Assembly (NCBI GenBank): GCA_041396905.1
Contig: JAWKXQ010000002.1
Span: 62,001-126,000, forward strand
Direction: 5' to 3'
Origin: JACXVD01 sp020446665
GTDB taxonomy: Bacteria > Pseudomonadota > Alphaproteobacteria > Sphingomonadales > Sphingomonadaceae
Length of the DNA: 64,000 bases
Positions 8,639-17,677 of this stretch are shown one piece after another (within the stretch, counting starts at the first letter, position 1; every line of letters starts with the position of its first letter). The position numbers and the translations under genes are program-made. The notes under the pieces are model-generated. The model saw only the letters and a list, made by a program, of their open reading frames with translations, was not told the DNA's origin and did no database searches.

Positions 8639-9378
8639 CAGCCCGCTCCCTCAGGCATGGCGTCACCCATCGCCTTGCGCCGCAGCCGCGCCTCCGCCTG
8701 AATCTCTGCCAGCAATGCGCGCATCCGCGCCAGCACGACCCCGCCAAAGATCAGCGAGAAGCCTAGCGTGGCCGCGAAGAGCGGATAGAGAAATTCCGGC
8801 GACATGGCCGAATTGCCCATCGAAATGCTTGGCGGCTGGTGGATCGAATACCACCACAGCACGGAATAATGGATGATCGGGATATTCACGATCCCCACCA
8901 GCCCGAAAATCGCCGGAATACGGCTGGAACTGCCTTCGCGGTCCACGGCCTGTGCCAGCGCGATATAGCCGAGATAGAGGAACAGCAGCACCAGCATGCT
9001 GGTCAGCCGCCCGTCCCACACCCACCATGTGCCCCATGCGGGCCGCCCCCAGAGCGAACCGGTGGCAAGGCAAATGGCAGTGAACACGGCCCCCGGAACC
9101 GCAGAAGCGCGTGCAGCCAGGCTGGCCAGCGGGTGCCGCCAGACCAGTTCGACAAGGCTGGAAATCGCGATCGCGCTCCACCCGCCCATGCCCAGCCATG
9201 CGGTCGGCACATGGATAAAGAGGATGCGCACGCTATCCCCCTGCAACCGCTCTGCCGGAGCCCAGAACAGGCCATAGGCAGTGGTCGCCGCGACGATGAC
9301 GATACCCGATAGCAGCAGGGCCGGTGTCAACCAGCGTGCGAGCGACAGAAAACGCTTGGGATTTGCAAAGCCGTGCAT
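8638..9378 (-). CDS. ccmC: Haem transporter CcmC
   Basis: A 246-residue integral membrane protein with six segments. It carries the CcmC WWD motif WGTWWVWDGRLTS at about residues 118-130 and the flanking haem-ligand histidines in ILFIHVPTAW and IPIIHYSVLWW. It presents haem to CcmE at the periplasmic face. It is the first gene of the run here; ccmA and ccmB are not in the window. Confidence 0.95.
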   Translation of the reverse strand: MHGFANPKRFLSLARWLTPALLLSGIVIVAATTAYGLFWAPAERLQGDSVRILFIHVPTAWLGMGGWSAIAISSLVELVWRHPLASLAARASAVPGAVFTAICLATGSLWGRPAWGTWWVWDGRLTSMLVLLFLYLGYIALAQAVDREGSSSRIPAIFGLVGIVNIPIIHYSVLWWYSIHQPPSISMGNSAMSPEFLYPLFAATLGFSLIFGGVVLARMRALLAEIQAEARLRRKAMGDAMPEGAG

Positions 9379-9428
9379 ATTGCTGGCGAAGCTTTGGCAG
9401 GACCAACCAAAGGGTGCAAGACCTCGAA

Positions 9429-10493
9429 TCAGCGCCCGATCAGCTTTTGCGCCATACGGTCGGCCACCACGTTGCTGGACACGCCGCTGGCATCGCTTTC
9501 GCTCCAGATTTCTTCCAGCCGCAGCGGGATTTGCTCGATCTGTTCATGCACCCGGTCCACCGGGCATGGCGTATTGTCGCGGCGGCACAGATATTCCGTG
9601 CCCACGCTGATGATCCCGCCTGCATTGATGACATAGTCAGGCGCAAACAATATGCCGCGCGCCGCCAGTTGTTCGCCATGTTCAGGGCGGGCCAGCTGGT
9701 TGTTCGCGCCGCCTGCCACAATCGCACAATCGAGCGCGGCAATGCTCTCTTCATTGAGGATGGCACCCAGCGCATTGGGGCTGAACACATCGCAGGGCGT
9801 GGTCATGATGGCATCGGCGGCCACGCTGGTGCCGCCCAGTTCCCCGGCCAGCTTCGCCGCGCGGGCCGCGTCAATATCAGCGAGCGTGAGTTTCGCACCA
9901 TCCACCGCCAGAAGCCGTGCGACACCGCCGCCGACACTGCCCGTGCCCTGAAGCGCGACATGTACGCCCTCGACCGAATCCTTGCCCAGCTTGTGCTTCA
10001 CCGCAGCTTTGATGCCCAGATAGATGCCAATCGCCGTGAACGGCCCCGGATCGCCCCCGGCAGCGCCCTCGCCCGCCACCGGCAGACCCGATACATGCGG
10101 CGTGCGCTGCGAGACAGCGACCATATCCGCTTCGCTGATGCCGACATCTTCGGCGGTGACATAGCGCCCGCCCAGCGCATCCACGGCATCGCCAAAGGCG
10201 GCCAGCATTTCCGGCGTCTTGGCCTTGTCCGGCCCGGCGAGAATGACTGCCTTGCCCCCGCCCAGCGGCAGGCCCGCCATGGCGTTCTTGTAGCTCATGC
10301 CCCGGCTGAGGCGCAGCGCATCGCGCACGGCCATTTGCGGATCGGCATAGTGCCAGAAACGGGTGCCGCCCGCACCGGGGCCGCAATGAGTGGAATGGAG
10401 CGCAATGATCGCCATCAGCCCCGACGCACGGTCATGCACCAGCTGCACCAGCTCATGTTCGTCAAAATCCGGTTCGGTCCAGAAGGCAGGCAT
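9429..10493 (-). CDS. Glu/Leu/Phe/Val dehydrogenase (leucine dehydrogenase type)
   Basis: A 354-residue NAD-dependent amino-acid dehydrogenase. Catalytic lysines K69 (MSYKNA) and K81 (PLGGGKAV) sit where K68 and K80 lie in Bacillus leucine dehydrogenase. The Rossmann glycine motif GTGSVGGG is near residue 180. The family oxidatively deaminates branched-chain or aromatic amino acids to the 2-oxo acid; exact substrate cannot be read here. The start at 10493 (MPAFWTEPD) is preferred because upstream codons run into tRNA-His. It is monocistronic by position. Confidence 0.85.
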   Translation of the reverse strand: MPAFWTEPDFDEHELVQLVHDRASGLMAIIALHSTHCGPGAGGTRFWHYADPQMAVRDALRLSRGMSYKNAMAGLPLGGGKAVILAGPDKAKTPEMLAAFGDAVDALGGRYVTAEDVGISEADMVAVSQRTPHVSGLPVAGEGAAGGDPGPFTAIGIYLGIKAAVKHKLGKDSVEGVHVALQGTGSVGGGVARLLAVDGAKLTLADIDAARAAKLAGELGGTSVAADAIMTTPCDVFSPNALGAILNEESIAALDCAIVAGGANNQLARPEHGEQLAARGILFAPDYVINAGGIISVGTEYLCRRDNTPCPVDRVHEQIEQIPLRLEEIWSESDASGVSSNVVADRMAQKLIGR

Positions 10494-10543
10494 ATCAATC
10501 CCTCGCAAAGACTTGCAAAAACATCCGCAATGCGAGGGGAGAA

Positions 10544-10621
10544 TGGGGCGATCGACGGGGTTTGAACCCGCGACCTCCGGTACCACAAACCGGCGCTCTG
10601 ACCAACTGAGCTACGATCGCC
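10544..10621 (-). tRNA. tRNA-His (GTG)
   Basis: Cloverleaf on the minus strand: acceptor GCGATCG pairing with CGATCGC, D arm GCTCAGTTGGTCAGAGC, anticodon stem CCGGT/ACCGG with loop TTGTGGT (anticodon GTG), T arm with GGTTCGAACC, and an encoded CCA at 10544-10546. An extra G at 10621 pairs with the C discriminator, the histidine identity element. Confidence 0.96.
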
Positions 10622-10809
10622 ACACTGGCCTCACACACTGCGATGCGAGGCACTGACGGCTGCGACAACGCCGGTCAAGCGGCGTCTGCAGCGGGGGCGG
10701 CCTGTTGCACAAGAAGCGCGCTTTGCAAAGCGAAAACTGCGTTGGCCAGCATGGCTTGTAATAAAATTTCTCGCCTTGCCGACACCGGTCAGCGGTTTAT
10801 CACGCAGGC

Positions 10810-11445
10810 ATGAGCGGAATGCGCGAATCCAATGCCGCCACCTTGATGGCTGACACCCGCGTGCAGCGCGTGCCCAGCCCCCGGCTGGAACTGTTCCTGT
10901 GCCGTGATTTCCTCCCCCCCGATCTCTGCACAGCGCTGATCGCCCTGATCGATGCCAATCGCCGCCCTTCCACCCTCGCCGATAGTGACGGGGATGATTA
11001 TTTCCGCACCAGCGAAACCTGCGATCTGGCGGCCGATCTGCCAGCGGTGCAGCAGCTGGAAGCCAGACTGGCGGCCATCAGCGGCATTGATCCCGCCTAT
11101 GGCGAGCCGGTGCAGGGCCAGCGCTATGCCGTGGGGCAGGAATTCAAACCGCATACGGATTATTTCACCCCCGGCGGTGCGGACTGGGCGCAATATTGTT
11201 CGGTTGCCGGCCAGCGCACATGGACTTTCATGATCTATCTCAATGAAGTGGATGCTGGAGGTGCTACGCGGTTCAAAGTGATCGGCAAAACGTTTCAGCC
11301 AGAGCCAGGCAAGCTGCTGTGCTGGAATAATCGCAAGCCCGATGGCACCGTCAATCCCGCGACACTCCATCACGGGATGAAGGTGCGCAAAGGCACGAAA
11401 TATGTGATCACGAAATGGTATCGTGAACAGCCCTGGGGGTGGTGA
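10810..11445 (+). CDS. 2OG-Fe(II) oxygenase, prolyl 4-hydroxylase type
   Basis: A 211-residue protein with the P4H-type double-stranded beta-helix. Iron ligands are H115 and D117 (HTDYF) and a distal histidine at 187 or 188 (LHHGMKV); a basic residue in RKGTKY is placed to bind 2-oxoglutarate. The family hydroxylates prolines or other residues using O2, iron and 2-oxoglutarate. Its stop shares one base with the ATG of the DksA-like gene (TGATG), so the two are probably cotranslated. The substrate is not evident. Confidence 0.85.
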   Translation: MSGMRESNAATLMADTRVQRVPSPRLELFLCRDFLPPDLCTALIALIDANRRPSTLADSDGDDYFRTSETCDLAADLPAVQQLEARLAAISGIDPAYGEPVQGQRYAVGQEFKPHTDYFTPGGADWAQYCSVAGQRTWTFMIYLNEVDAGGATRFKVIGKTFQPEPGKLLCWNNRKPDGTVNPATLHHGMKVRKGTKYVITKWYREQPWGW

Positions 11446-11759
11446 TGACTGAATTTGCTGCAATCAAGACCGAACTGGAAACCCGGCTGGCCAATCTGCT
11501 GGAGCGCGCCGAAGTGATCGAGGACGATCTGCGCCATCCGCTCGATGCCGACTGGGAAGAGCAGGCAGCTGATCTCGCCGATGACGAAGCGCTGGAAGGG
11601 GTGGACAATGTGCTGCGCGACGAAATCCACCAGATCCGCCTCGCCTTGCTGCGGATCGAGAATGGCAGCTATGGCACCTGCGCCAAATGCGGCGATGAGA
11701 TCGCGCCAGAACGGCTGAAAGCCCGCCCCATCGCAACCCGCTGCATCAAATGCGCGTGA
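11445..11759 (+). CDS. DksA/TraR-type zinc finger protein
   Basis: A 104-residue protein with a predicted helical coiled N-terminal part rich in acidic residues (DADWEEQAADLADDEALEGVD) and a C-terminal four-cysteine zinc finger, C79-x2-C82 (CAKC) and C100-x2-C103 (CIKC). DksA-family proteins insert the coiled coil into the RNA polymerase secondary channel. It is shorter than E. coli DksA (151), closer to YbiI/TraR-like members. The ATG at 11445, overlapping the oxygenase stop, is preferred over ATG 11439. Confidence 0.8.
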   Translation: MTEFAAIKTELETRLANLLERAEVIEDDLRHPLDADWEEQAADLADDEALEGVDNVLRDEIHQIRLALLRIENGSYGTCAKCGDEIAPERLKARPIATRCIKCA

Positions 11760-11772
11760 GGGCCTGAAACGC

Positions 11773-11799
11773 GAAAGGGCGACCCCGTCAGGCCGCCCT
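11773..11799 (-). terminator. Probable terminator after rpmE
   Basis: GC-rich hairpin: AGGGCG and CGCCCT arms around ACCCCGTCAGGC, followed on the minus strand by a short TTTC run. Suits the end of the leftward rpmE transcript and lies just past the stop of the rightward DksA-like gene. Confidence 0.5.
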
Positions 11800-11835
11800 C
11801 CCCTTACAGCTTGCGCTGCAAAACTCGTGTGAAGC

Positions 11836-12060
11836 TTACTTCTTGAGGCTGAGGCCACCGAAGCGCTTGTTGAAGGCTGCCACGCGGCCACCTTCCTGCA
11901 GCTGCTGACGGCCACCGGTCCATGCCGGGTGGCTGGTCGGGTCGATTTCCAGCGCCAGCGTATCGCCTTCGCTGCCCCAGGTGGAGCGCGTCTGGAATTC
12001 AGTGCCATCGGTCATCTTGACCGTGATCATGTGATAGTCGGGATGCCCTTCGGCTTTCAT
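11836..12060 (-). CDS. rpmE: 50S ribosomal protein L31
   Basis: A 74-residue L31. It begins MKAEGHPDYHMITVKMTDGT and has the conserved DPTSHPAWTGG segment at about residues 40-50 and a basic FNKRFGGLSLKK end. There are no cysteines, so it is the zinc-independent (C-minus) form, in contrast to the CxxC-bearing form. It has its own hairpin downstream and no operon partners. Confidence 0.93.
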   Translation of the reverse strand: MKAEGHPDYHMITVKMTDGTEFQTRSTWGSEGDTLALEIDPTSHPAWTGGRQQLQEGGRVAAFNKRFGGLSLKK

Positions 12061-12160
12061 CGTCTTGGTCCTTTGCTCATGGCCGGTTCCGACCGGCCTG
12101 CAGGATGGAAAGGCGCGCGTTTAGTGCGCGATCCGGGGAAAAGCAACCCAAACCGGAGTC

Positions 12161-12446
12161 TTTTGTTTTCCGCACGCCATCCGGCGCGCGAAATCCTCGC
12201 TCAAGGGGCCTGTCGGCCCAATCGCTGCGGGCGCCCGGTCGGGCTTGCACTCGGCTTCGCCTCGCGTTTCATCGCCAAAGGTTAATGGCCGGGAATGGTC
12301 CGGCGCGCAGCGCCGCAAGCGCGACTGCGCGCCCGGAGGGGTGGCCCCGCAGGGGTCGGGCCCCCGGAGGATAGCCAAGCGGGCGGACGCCCGCGCCGGC
12401 GCTTGAGGCGAAACAAAAAGCGCCGGATGGCGTGCGGAAAACAAAA
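12161..12446. repeat. 286-bp element with perfect 27-bp terminal inverted repeats
   Basis: Positions 12161-12187 and 12420-12446 are exact reverse complements over 27 bases (first arm begins TTTTGTTTTCCGCACGCC). They enclose 232 bp of very GC-rich sequence that I cannot assign to a gene. The right arm ends exactly at the base before the fabZ stop codon complement. No flanking target duplication is obvious. It fills most of the rpmE-fabZ gap (12061-12446). Either a small mobile (MITE-like) element or a dispersed structural repeat. Confidence 0.7.
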
Positions 12447-12929
12447 TTACGCTTTTGGCGGATCCGCGATCATGGCGGTGAATTCCGCTTCGCTGGTCAC
12501 TTTGCCATCCACGCTGGCCTTGCCCTTGAATTTATACACACGGCTGCGCTTCTGCAGGAATTCGACCTCCAGATCGAGCAGGCAGCCCGGTGTTACGGGC
12601 GAGCGGAATTTCGCATTGTCGATCCCCATGAAGAAGACCAGCTTGCCCGTCCCGGCCAGTTCCAGCGTCTCGATCCCCAGAATCGCGGCAGCCTGCGCCA
12701 TGGCTTCGATCTGCAGCACGCCGGGCATGATCGGCGCGCCGGGGAAATGGCCCTGGAAGAAATCTTCGTTGAAGCTGACAGCCTTCACCGCATGGATGCG
12801 CTCGCCCAGCTCGATCGAGCGGACGCGGTCCACCAGCAATAAGGGATAACGGTGAGGCAGGGCCTTGAGGATCTTGTGGATGTCGTAATCGACAATGGTC
12901 GCGCCGCTTGCGCTGTCAGTATCGCTCAT
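12447..12929 (-). CDS. fabZ: 3-hydroxyacyl-ACP dehydratase FabZ
   Basis: A 160-residue hot-dog-fold dehydratase of type II fatty acid synthesis. The catalytic pair is H61 (FFQGHFPG) and E75 (LQIEAMAQ), with the family LPHRYPLLLVDRV start at about residues 24-36. It converts (3R)-hydroxyacyl-ACP to trans-2-enoyl-ACP. The start at 12929 (MSDTDSAS) is chosen since family homology begins soon after it. It is the last gene of the leftward bamA operon, where lpxD and lpxA would flank it in LPS-making bacteria but are absent. Confidence 0.95.
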   Translation of the reverse strand: MSDTDSASGATIVDYDIHKILKALPHRYPLLLVDRVRSIELGERIHAVKAVSFNEDFFQGHFPGAPIMPGVLQIEAMAQAAAILGIETLELAGTGKLVFFMGIDNAKFRSPVTPGCLLDLEVEFLQKRSRVYKFKGKASVDGKVTSEAEFTAMIADPPKA

Positions 12930-12951
12930 GCCCTGCCCCCGTTTATTTGCC

Positions 12952-13638
12952 TTAGCGGCCTTCCGCGGCCGGACCAGCCGGCTGCGTTGCGCCCTGTGCG
13001 GCTGCCTGCTGAGCAGCAGCAGCGGCCTGCTGTTCGCGAATTTCACGCGGCTGCCAGCCCGGAGGCGGCACCAGCTGCGCGGTCGGCAGCAACGCGTTGA
13101 GTTCGTTCAGCACGTCCTGCGTGATGTTGTACTGCGCATCGGCAAAGATGATCGCGCCCTGCGTCGGGTCGAGGATCAGGGTCACACCCTTCTTCTTCGC
13201 CGCCGCCTGGATCGCATCGCTCAGCTTTTCTTCGATCTGCTCGTCAACATAGGCGCGGCTGAGTGCCACCGGTGCGAGGATCTGCTGCAATTCGCGCTGG
13301 CCATTCTGCTCGATGGTCTGGATCTGCACGGCCTGCTGCTGCAACGCCTCGCGGTTCGGGTTGGGTGCCTGACGGTCCGTGTTGAACTTGTCCACCAGCG
13401 GCTGCAGCTGGGCAGCGATCTGCTGGCGGCGGGCCTCGGCCTGATCATATTGGGCCTTGTAGGTCACCGGGCGCTGTTGCTCGGCGGTCTTGTAGGCATT
13501 GGAATTGGCCATCACGGCGGGCAGGCTCACCACGCCAACGCCCTTTACAGCCGACTGCGCGGCGGCAGGCGCGGCAGCCATCGGTGCAGCAGTGAGGATG
13601 AGACCGGCAGCAAGCACCGGCTTGAGAAGCTTTTTCAT
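12952..13638 (-). CDS. skp: OmpH/Skp family periplasmic chaperone
   Basis: A 228-residue exported protein. The signal peptide (MKKLLKPVLAAGLILTAAPMAAAPAAAQ) is followed by the Skp core: a GVGVVSLPAVMANSNAYK start and a long helical region rich in Q, A, E and R (about residues 50-110) that forms the tentacles. The C-terminal tail after 190 is low-complexity Gln/Ala. Skp holds unfolded outer-membrane proteins for BamA, whose stop overlaps this start by one base. Confidence 0.88.
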   Translation of the reverse strand: MKKLLKPVLAAGLILTAAPMAAAPAAAQSAVKGVGVVSLPAVMANSNAYKTAEQQRPVTYKAQYDQAEARRQQIAAQLQPLVDKFNTDRQAPNPNREALQQQAVQIQTIEQNGQRELQQILAPVALSRAYVDEQIEEKLSDAIQAAAKKKGVTLILDPTQGAIIFADAQYNITQDVLNELNALLPTAQLVPPPGWQPREIREQQAAAAAQQAAAQGATQPAGPAAEGR

Positions 13639-16394
13639 CAGAATTGTGTTCCTACGTTAAAGGTAAAGCGTTTCGTATCGTCGCCCAGCTCTTTCAGGAG
13701 CGTATGGGCAAAGTCGATGCGGAACGGGCCAAAGGGCGAATTCCAGTTCACGCCAATGCCGATCGAAAGGCGCGGCTTGGCAGAATTGCCAAGGAAGACT
13801 TCCTTGAAGCGGAAGGTCTGACCCAGCGGTGAATTGTCTGCCGTGGAAAGGCAGGAAGGCGGGTTCGGGTTGACCGGGTCGGTCACGGTCGAAGTCCCGC
13901 CCGAGGCAACGACACACTGGCCATCTGTATTCAGGCTGGCATCGTTGATCTGAGTATAGAGCGCATTGCCATCGCCATCGCGCTGCGGCACGAAAGTGCC
14001 ATCCGGTCCGGTATCAATCACGCTGACATTGCTGACCCCGAATACCGCCCCGGCATCCACGAAGATCGACGGGCGCAAACCCATTTCGCGTGCGCCGCTG
14101 CCCAGCGGGATTTCCAGCTCGGCACGGGCAAGGTAATAGGCCCGGCCACCCAGTGCGTCATCATTATACTGGTTGCTGGCCAGCGCTTCGGTAATGTCCT
14201 GCGGCGTGTCCGGTGTGGTCGAATCATTGTCGAAATCATCATAGTTCAGGCGCAGGATGCGTGGGCCAACGCCGCGAATATCAAACCCACGAAATTGCGG
14301 TTCACCCAGGAAGAAGCGATCCGTCAGGCGCACCTTGTCAATCGGGTTGCCGCTGGAATCGGTCCGGCTGCTGAGGCCCTTGATGAAGCCACCCTCACCC
14401 TTGACGGAGAAAATGAAGCCGCCGCCGACAGGGAAGAATTTCGCCGCATTGGCGCGCAGGCGCAGATAGCGGACGCTGCCGCCCAGCCCTGCAAATTCGG
14501 CCCCCAGCGTCACCGTATGCCCGCGCGTCGGCCGATAACGGCTGTCGAGCGTTTCATAGATCAGTGATGCGCCCAGGATCGAGCTGGTACGGTTGCCAAT
14601 CGCGTCGCACAAATAGCGGCCAGCCAGCAGCGGCTCACACGTGCTGACGCCATCGCCATCAAGATCGAGGAAATAGGTGTTCCGGTCCAGCGTCACCTGA
14701 TCATAATTGAAGGTGTAACTGCCGATGAAGGACATATATTCGGTCAACGGCACACCAACACGCGCAGACAGGCCGGTGGTGGACTGTTCAAAGGTCGTGT
14801 TGCGGCTGTTATTCAGGAAGTTGAAGCTGTTGTAATCGCGCCGGTAAATATCGATCCCGGTCGATATGTTCCGGTCAAACACATAGGGTTCAGTAAAGCT
14901 GATGCCAAAGCTGCGCGAATAGCGCGAATAGTTGACATTGGCGCCGATAGTCTGGCCACGACCGCGGAAGTTGCGCTGGCGGATGGAAGCAGCAAGGATG
15001 AAGCTTTCCAGCGAGGAGAAGCCTGCCGACAGCTGCAATTCGCCCGTTGCCTGCTCTTCCACATTGGCTTCGAGCACGATCCGGTCAGGCTGGCTGCCTT
15101 CCTTCTGTTCGATTTCGAAGTTTTCCTGGAAATAGCCCAGCGAGCTGATACGCGCGGTGGAGCGTTTCACCTGCAACGAGTTGAACGCATCACCTTCCGC
15201 CAGGCGGAATTCGCGGCGCACAACCTTGTCTTGCGTCAGCGTATTGCCGTTGATCGCAATTGATTCAACATAGACACGCGGTGCCTCACGCAGGACGAAG
15301 GTCACGTCCATGGTGAGGTCATCCTTGTTGCGGTTGAACTGCGGGACAACGTCCGCAAAGGCATAACCGAACGTACCGGCCAGCTCGGCCAGGCTTTCAA
15401 CCGTATCTTCGACAGACTTGGCGTTATACCACTGGCCTTCCTTAAGGACGAGATTCTTCGTCATCCCCTCGCTGTCGAAATCGCGCAGCTGGCTATCGAC
15501 GCGCACTTCACCGAATTTGTAGCGCTCACCTTCTTCCACCACATAGGTGATGATGAAGTCGCGCTTGTCTGGCGTAAGCTCGGCCACGGCGGAAACCACG
15601 CGGAAATCGGCATAGCCTTCGGTCAGGTAATACTGGCGCAGCTTCTGCTGGTCAAAGGCCAGACGATCCGGGTCATAGCTGGTGTTGGAGCTGAAGAAAC
15701 GGGTGAAGCGGGATTGCTTGGTGACCATTTCACCGCGCAATTCGCTGTCGGAAAATTCTTCATTGCCGATAATGTTGATCTGGCGGACCTTGCTCTTTGG
15801 CCCTTCCTGGATTTCGAACACGATATCGACGCGGTTCTGCGCCAGCTGTACCATCTTCGGTTCGACCGAAGCGGCAAAGCGGCCCTGGCGCTTGTACAGC
15901 TCGATGATGCGGGCCACGTCAGCGCGCACCTTGGAACGGGTAAATATCTGGCGCGGGGCAAGCTTGATCTCAGGATAGATCTTGTCGTCCTTGAGCCGCT
16001 TGTTCCCTTCCATGATGATGCGGTTGATGATCGGGTTTTCAACCACGTCGATCACCACATCGCCGCCATTGTTGCGCACGCTGGCGCTGGCGAACAATTC
16101 TGTCGCGTAAAGATCCTTCAGCGCCTGGTCACCGACGGCCTGCGTATAGGTCTGGCCGACGCGCAGCTTGATATAGCTGAGGATCGTCTGCGCTTCGAGA
16201 CGCTCGGACCCGTTGATGGTGATGGAGCGGATCACATCGCCTTGCGGCGCGGCAGCCGTTGTTTCCGGCAGTGTGCCATCCTGCGCCAGTGCCATTTGCG
16301 GCACACCGGCGAGCATTGTCCCCCCCAGCAAAGCGAAGGCGTAGCGCATCGCTGCACCGTTAGAGGATTTGCTGGCCATTTCCCGTCCGATCAT
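13638..16394 (-). CDS. bamA: Outer membrane protein assembly factor BamA
   Basis: A 918-residue Omp85 protein. A signal peptide (MRYAFALLGGTMLAGVPQMALAQ) precedes five POTRA domains (about residues 50-470), then a 16-strand barrel with the VRG-like motif region near RGFDIRGVGPRI and a terminal aromatic strand FTFNVGTQF. It inserts beta-barrel proteins into the outer membrane. Start 16394 (MIGREMASKSS) has a purine-rich GGGAAGA upstream; 16379 or 16349 are alternatives. The barrel carries an inserted loop with DPVNPNPPSCLSTADNSPLG, rich in Ser/Pro/Asp. Confidence 0.95.
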   Translation of the reverse strand: MIGREMASKSSNGAAMRYAFALLGGTMLAGVPQMALAQDGTLPETTAAAPQGDVIRSITINGSERLEAQTILSYIKLRVGQTYTQAVGDQALKDLYATELFASASVRNNGGDVVIDVVENPIINRIIMEGNKRLKDDKIYPEIKLAPRQIFTRSKVRADVARIIELYKRQGRFAASVEPKMVQLAQNRVDIVFEIQEGPKSKVRQINIIGNEEFSDSELRGEMVTKQSRFTRFFSSNTSYDPDRLAFDQQKLRQYYLTEGYADFRVVSAVAELTPDKRDFIITYVVEEGERYKFGEVRVDSQLRDFDSEGMTKNLVLKEGQWYNAKSVEDTVESLAELAGTFGYAFADVVPQFNRNKDDLTMDVTFVLREAPRVYVESIAINGNTLTQDKVVRREFRLAEGDAFNSLQVKRSTARISSLGYFQENFEIEQKEGSQPDRIVLEANVEEQATGELQLSAGFSSLESFILAASIRQRNFRGRGQTIGANVNYSRYSRSFGISFTEPYVFDRNISTGIDIYRRDYNSFNFLNNSRNTTFEQSTTGLSARVGVPLTEYMSFIGSYTFNYDQVTLDRNTYFLDLDGDGVSTCEPLLAGRYLCDAIGNRTSSILGASLIYETLDSRYRPTRGHTVTLGAEFAGLGGSVRYLRLRANAAKFFPVGGGFIFSVKGEGGFIKGLSSRTDSSGNPIDKVRLTDRFFLGEPQFRGFDIRGVGPRILRLNYDDFDNDSTTPDTPQDITEALASNQYNDDALGGRAYYLARAELEIPLGSGAREMGLRPSIFVDAGAVFGVSNVSVIDTGPDGTFVPQRDGDGNALYTQINDASLNTDGQCVVASGGTSTVTDPVNPNPPSCLSTADNSPLGQTFRFKEVFLGNSAKPRLSIGIGVNWNSPFGPFRIDFAHTLLKELGDDTKRFTFNVGTQF

Positions 16395-16549
16395 AGACAC
16401 GGTCTTCCCGTCCAAAAATTCCAAGGCGCCGAAAACCCGCTTGCCTGCAAGACGGGCAGAATCCGGCAAATGCCGCCCTTGCCCGATGCAGTGCCCCCAA
16501 TCAAGCAGGTGGTTGGTCCAATCGTCGCCAGTCAGGCTCCTGTCCCCGA

Positions 16550-17677
16550 CTATCCGCCCAAAAGCGGCAGGGAAATGATGTCATTGACTGTTACGAAAAG
16601 CATCAGTGCAAGCACGAGTACGATGCCGGTCCTATACGCCCACTCCATTGCTTGCGGGCCCACTGGCTTACGGCGGATCGCTTCCGCCGCGTAGAATGCC
16701 AGGTGCCCGCCGTCGAGAGCGGGGATTGGCAGCAGGTTAATGAATGCCAAGTTAATCGAGATCAGCGCCGCGAATGCGACAAAGGCCTGCGGGCCAAGAC
16801 TGAGCTGTTCGCCGGAATATTTGGCAATCTTTACCGGCCCGCCCAGTTCGCGCACTGACCTGTCACCGGTGAAAATCTGCCCGATTCCCGTGACCATCAT
16901 CTTCACCAGATCGCCGGTCTGCTTGAACGCAAGCGGCACGGCTTCGCCAATCCCGACCGGCACCACCTTGGGCTCAGCGGCATAGATACCCAGCCGGCCA
17001 ACCCGCGATTCATTGCCGAAACGGTCTTTTTCAAGGCTCTCGGCCAGTTTGACCGGGATGGTCAGTTCCTGCCCGTCGCGTTCCAGCGTGATCTGCACTG
17101 TCTGGCTGGGGAACATGATCACCTTGTTGGTGATTGCGCCCCATTGCTCGATCCGGTCCCCGTCAATCGCGGTGATCCGGTCACCCTCCTTCAACCCGGC
17201 TTCGCGTGCAGCGGAAACCGGGGAGAAGCCGCCTACTTCCGTGCTCGCTTCGAGCTTGCCATAGGCGACACTGAACGACGCAAAGATAGCCAGCGTTACC
17301 AATATGTTGGTCGCCGGACCTGCGAAGACGATCAGCGCCCGTTTCCACAAGGGTGCGAAGTGGAAATTGCCTTCGCGCTCTGCTTCGCTGGTCTGGGCCA
17401 ATTCCTCCGCATCGGGGATGCTGGCGGGGTTCATGTCGCCGCGAAACTGGACATAGCCGCCCAGCGGCAGCGCAGAGAGGCGCCAGCGCGTGCCGTGCCG
17501 ATCCGTGCGCCCGAACAATTCCCTGCCGAAACCGACGGAGAAGACATCGGCCTTCACCCCCAGCCAGCGGCCAACGAGATAGTGGCCCAGCTCATGCACG
17601 GTGACCAGCGGCCCCAGCACCAGCAGAAAGCCGATGATCCACATCCAGATGGGTGGTGATTCAAACAAGTCAGGCAA
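16550..17677 (-). CDS. rseP: Site-2 zinc metalloprotease RseP
   Basis: A 375-residue intramembrane protease. The zinc motif HELGH is at residues 28-32 in the first membrane segment; a PDZ domain (about 125-210, EAGLKEGDRITAIDGDRI) follows; the third ligand motif LDGGHL is near 330, with hydrophobic segments at the end. RseP cleaves anti-sigma factors such as RseA and remnant signal peptides. Only one PDZ domain is clear, where E. coli has two. Its start overlaps the dxr stop by 8 bp. Confidence 0.95.
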   Translation of the reverse strand: MPDLFESPPIWMWIIGFLLVLGPLVTVHELGHYLVGRWLGVKADVFSVGFGRELFGRTDRHGTRWRLSALPLGGYVQFRGDMNPASIPDAEELAQTSEAEREGNFHFAPLWKRALIVFAGPATNILVTLAIFASFSVAYGKLEASTEVGGFSPVSAAREAGLKEGDRITAIDGDRIEQWGAITNKVIMFPSQTVQITLERDGQELTIPVKLAESLEKDRFGNESRVGRLGIYAAEPKVVPVGIGEAVPLAFKQTGDLVKMMVTGIGQIFTGDRSVRELGGPVKIAKYSGEQLSLGPQAFVAFAALISINLAFINLLPIPALDGGHLAFYAAEAIRRKPVGPQAMEWAYRTGIVLVLALMLFVTVNDIISLPLLGG

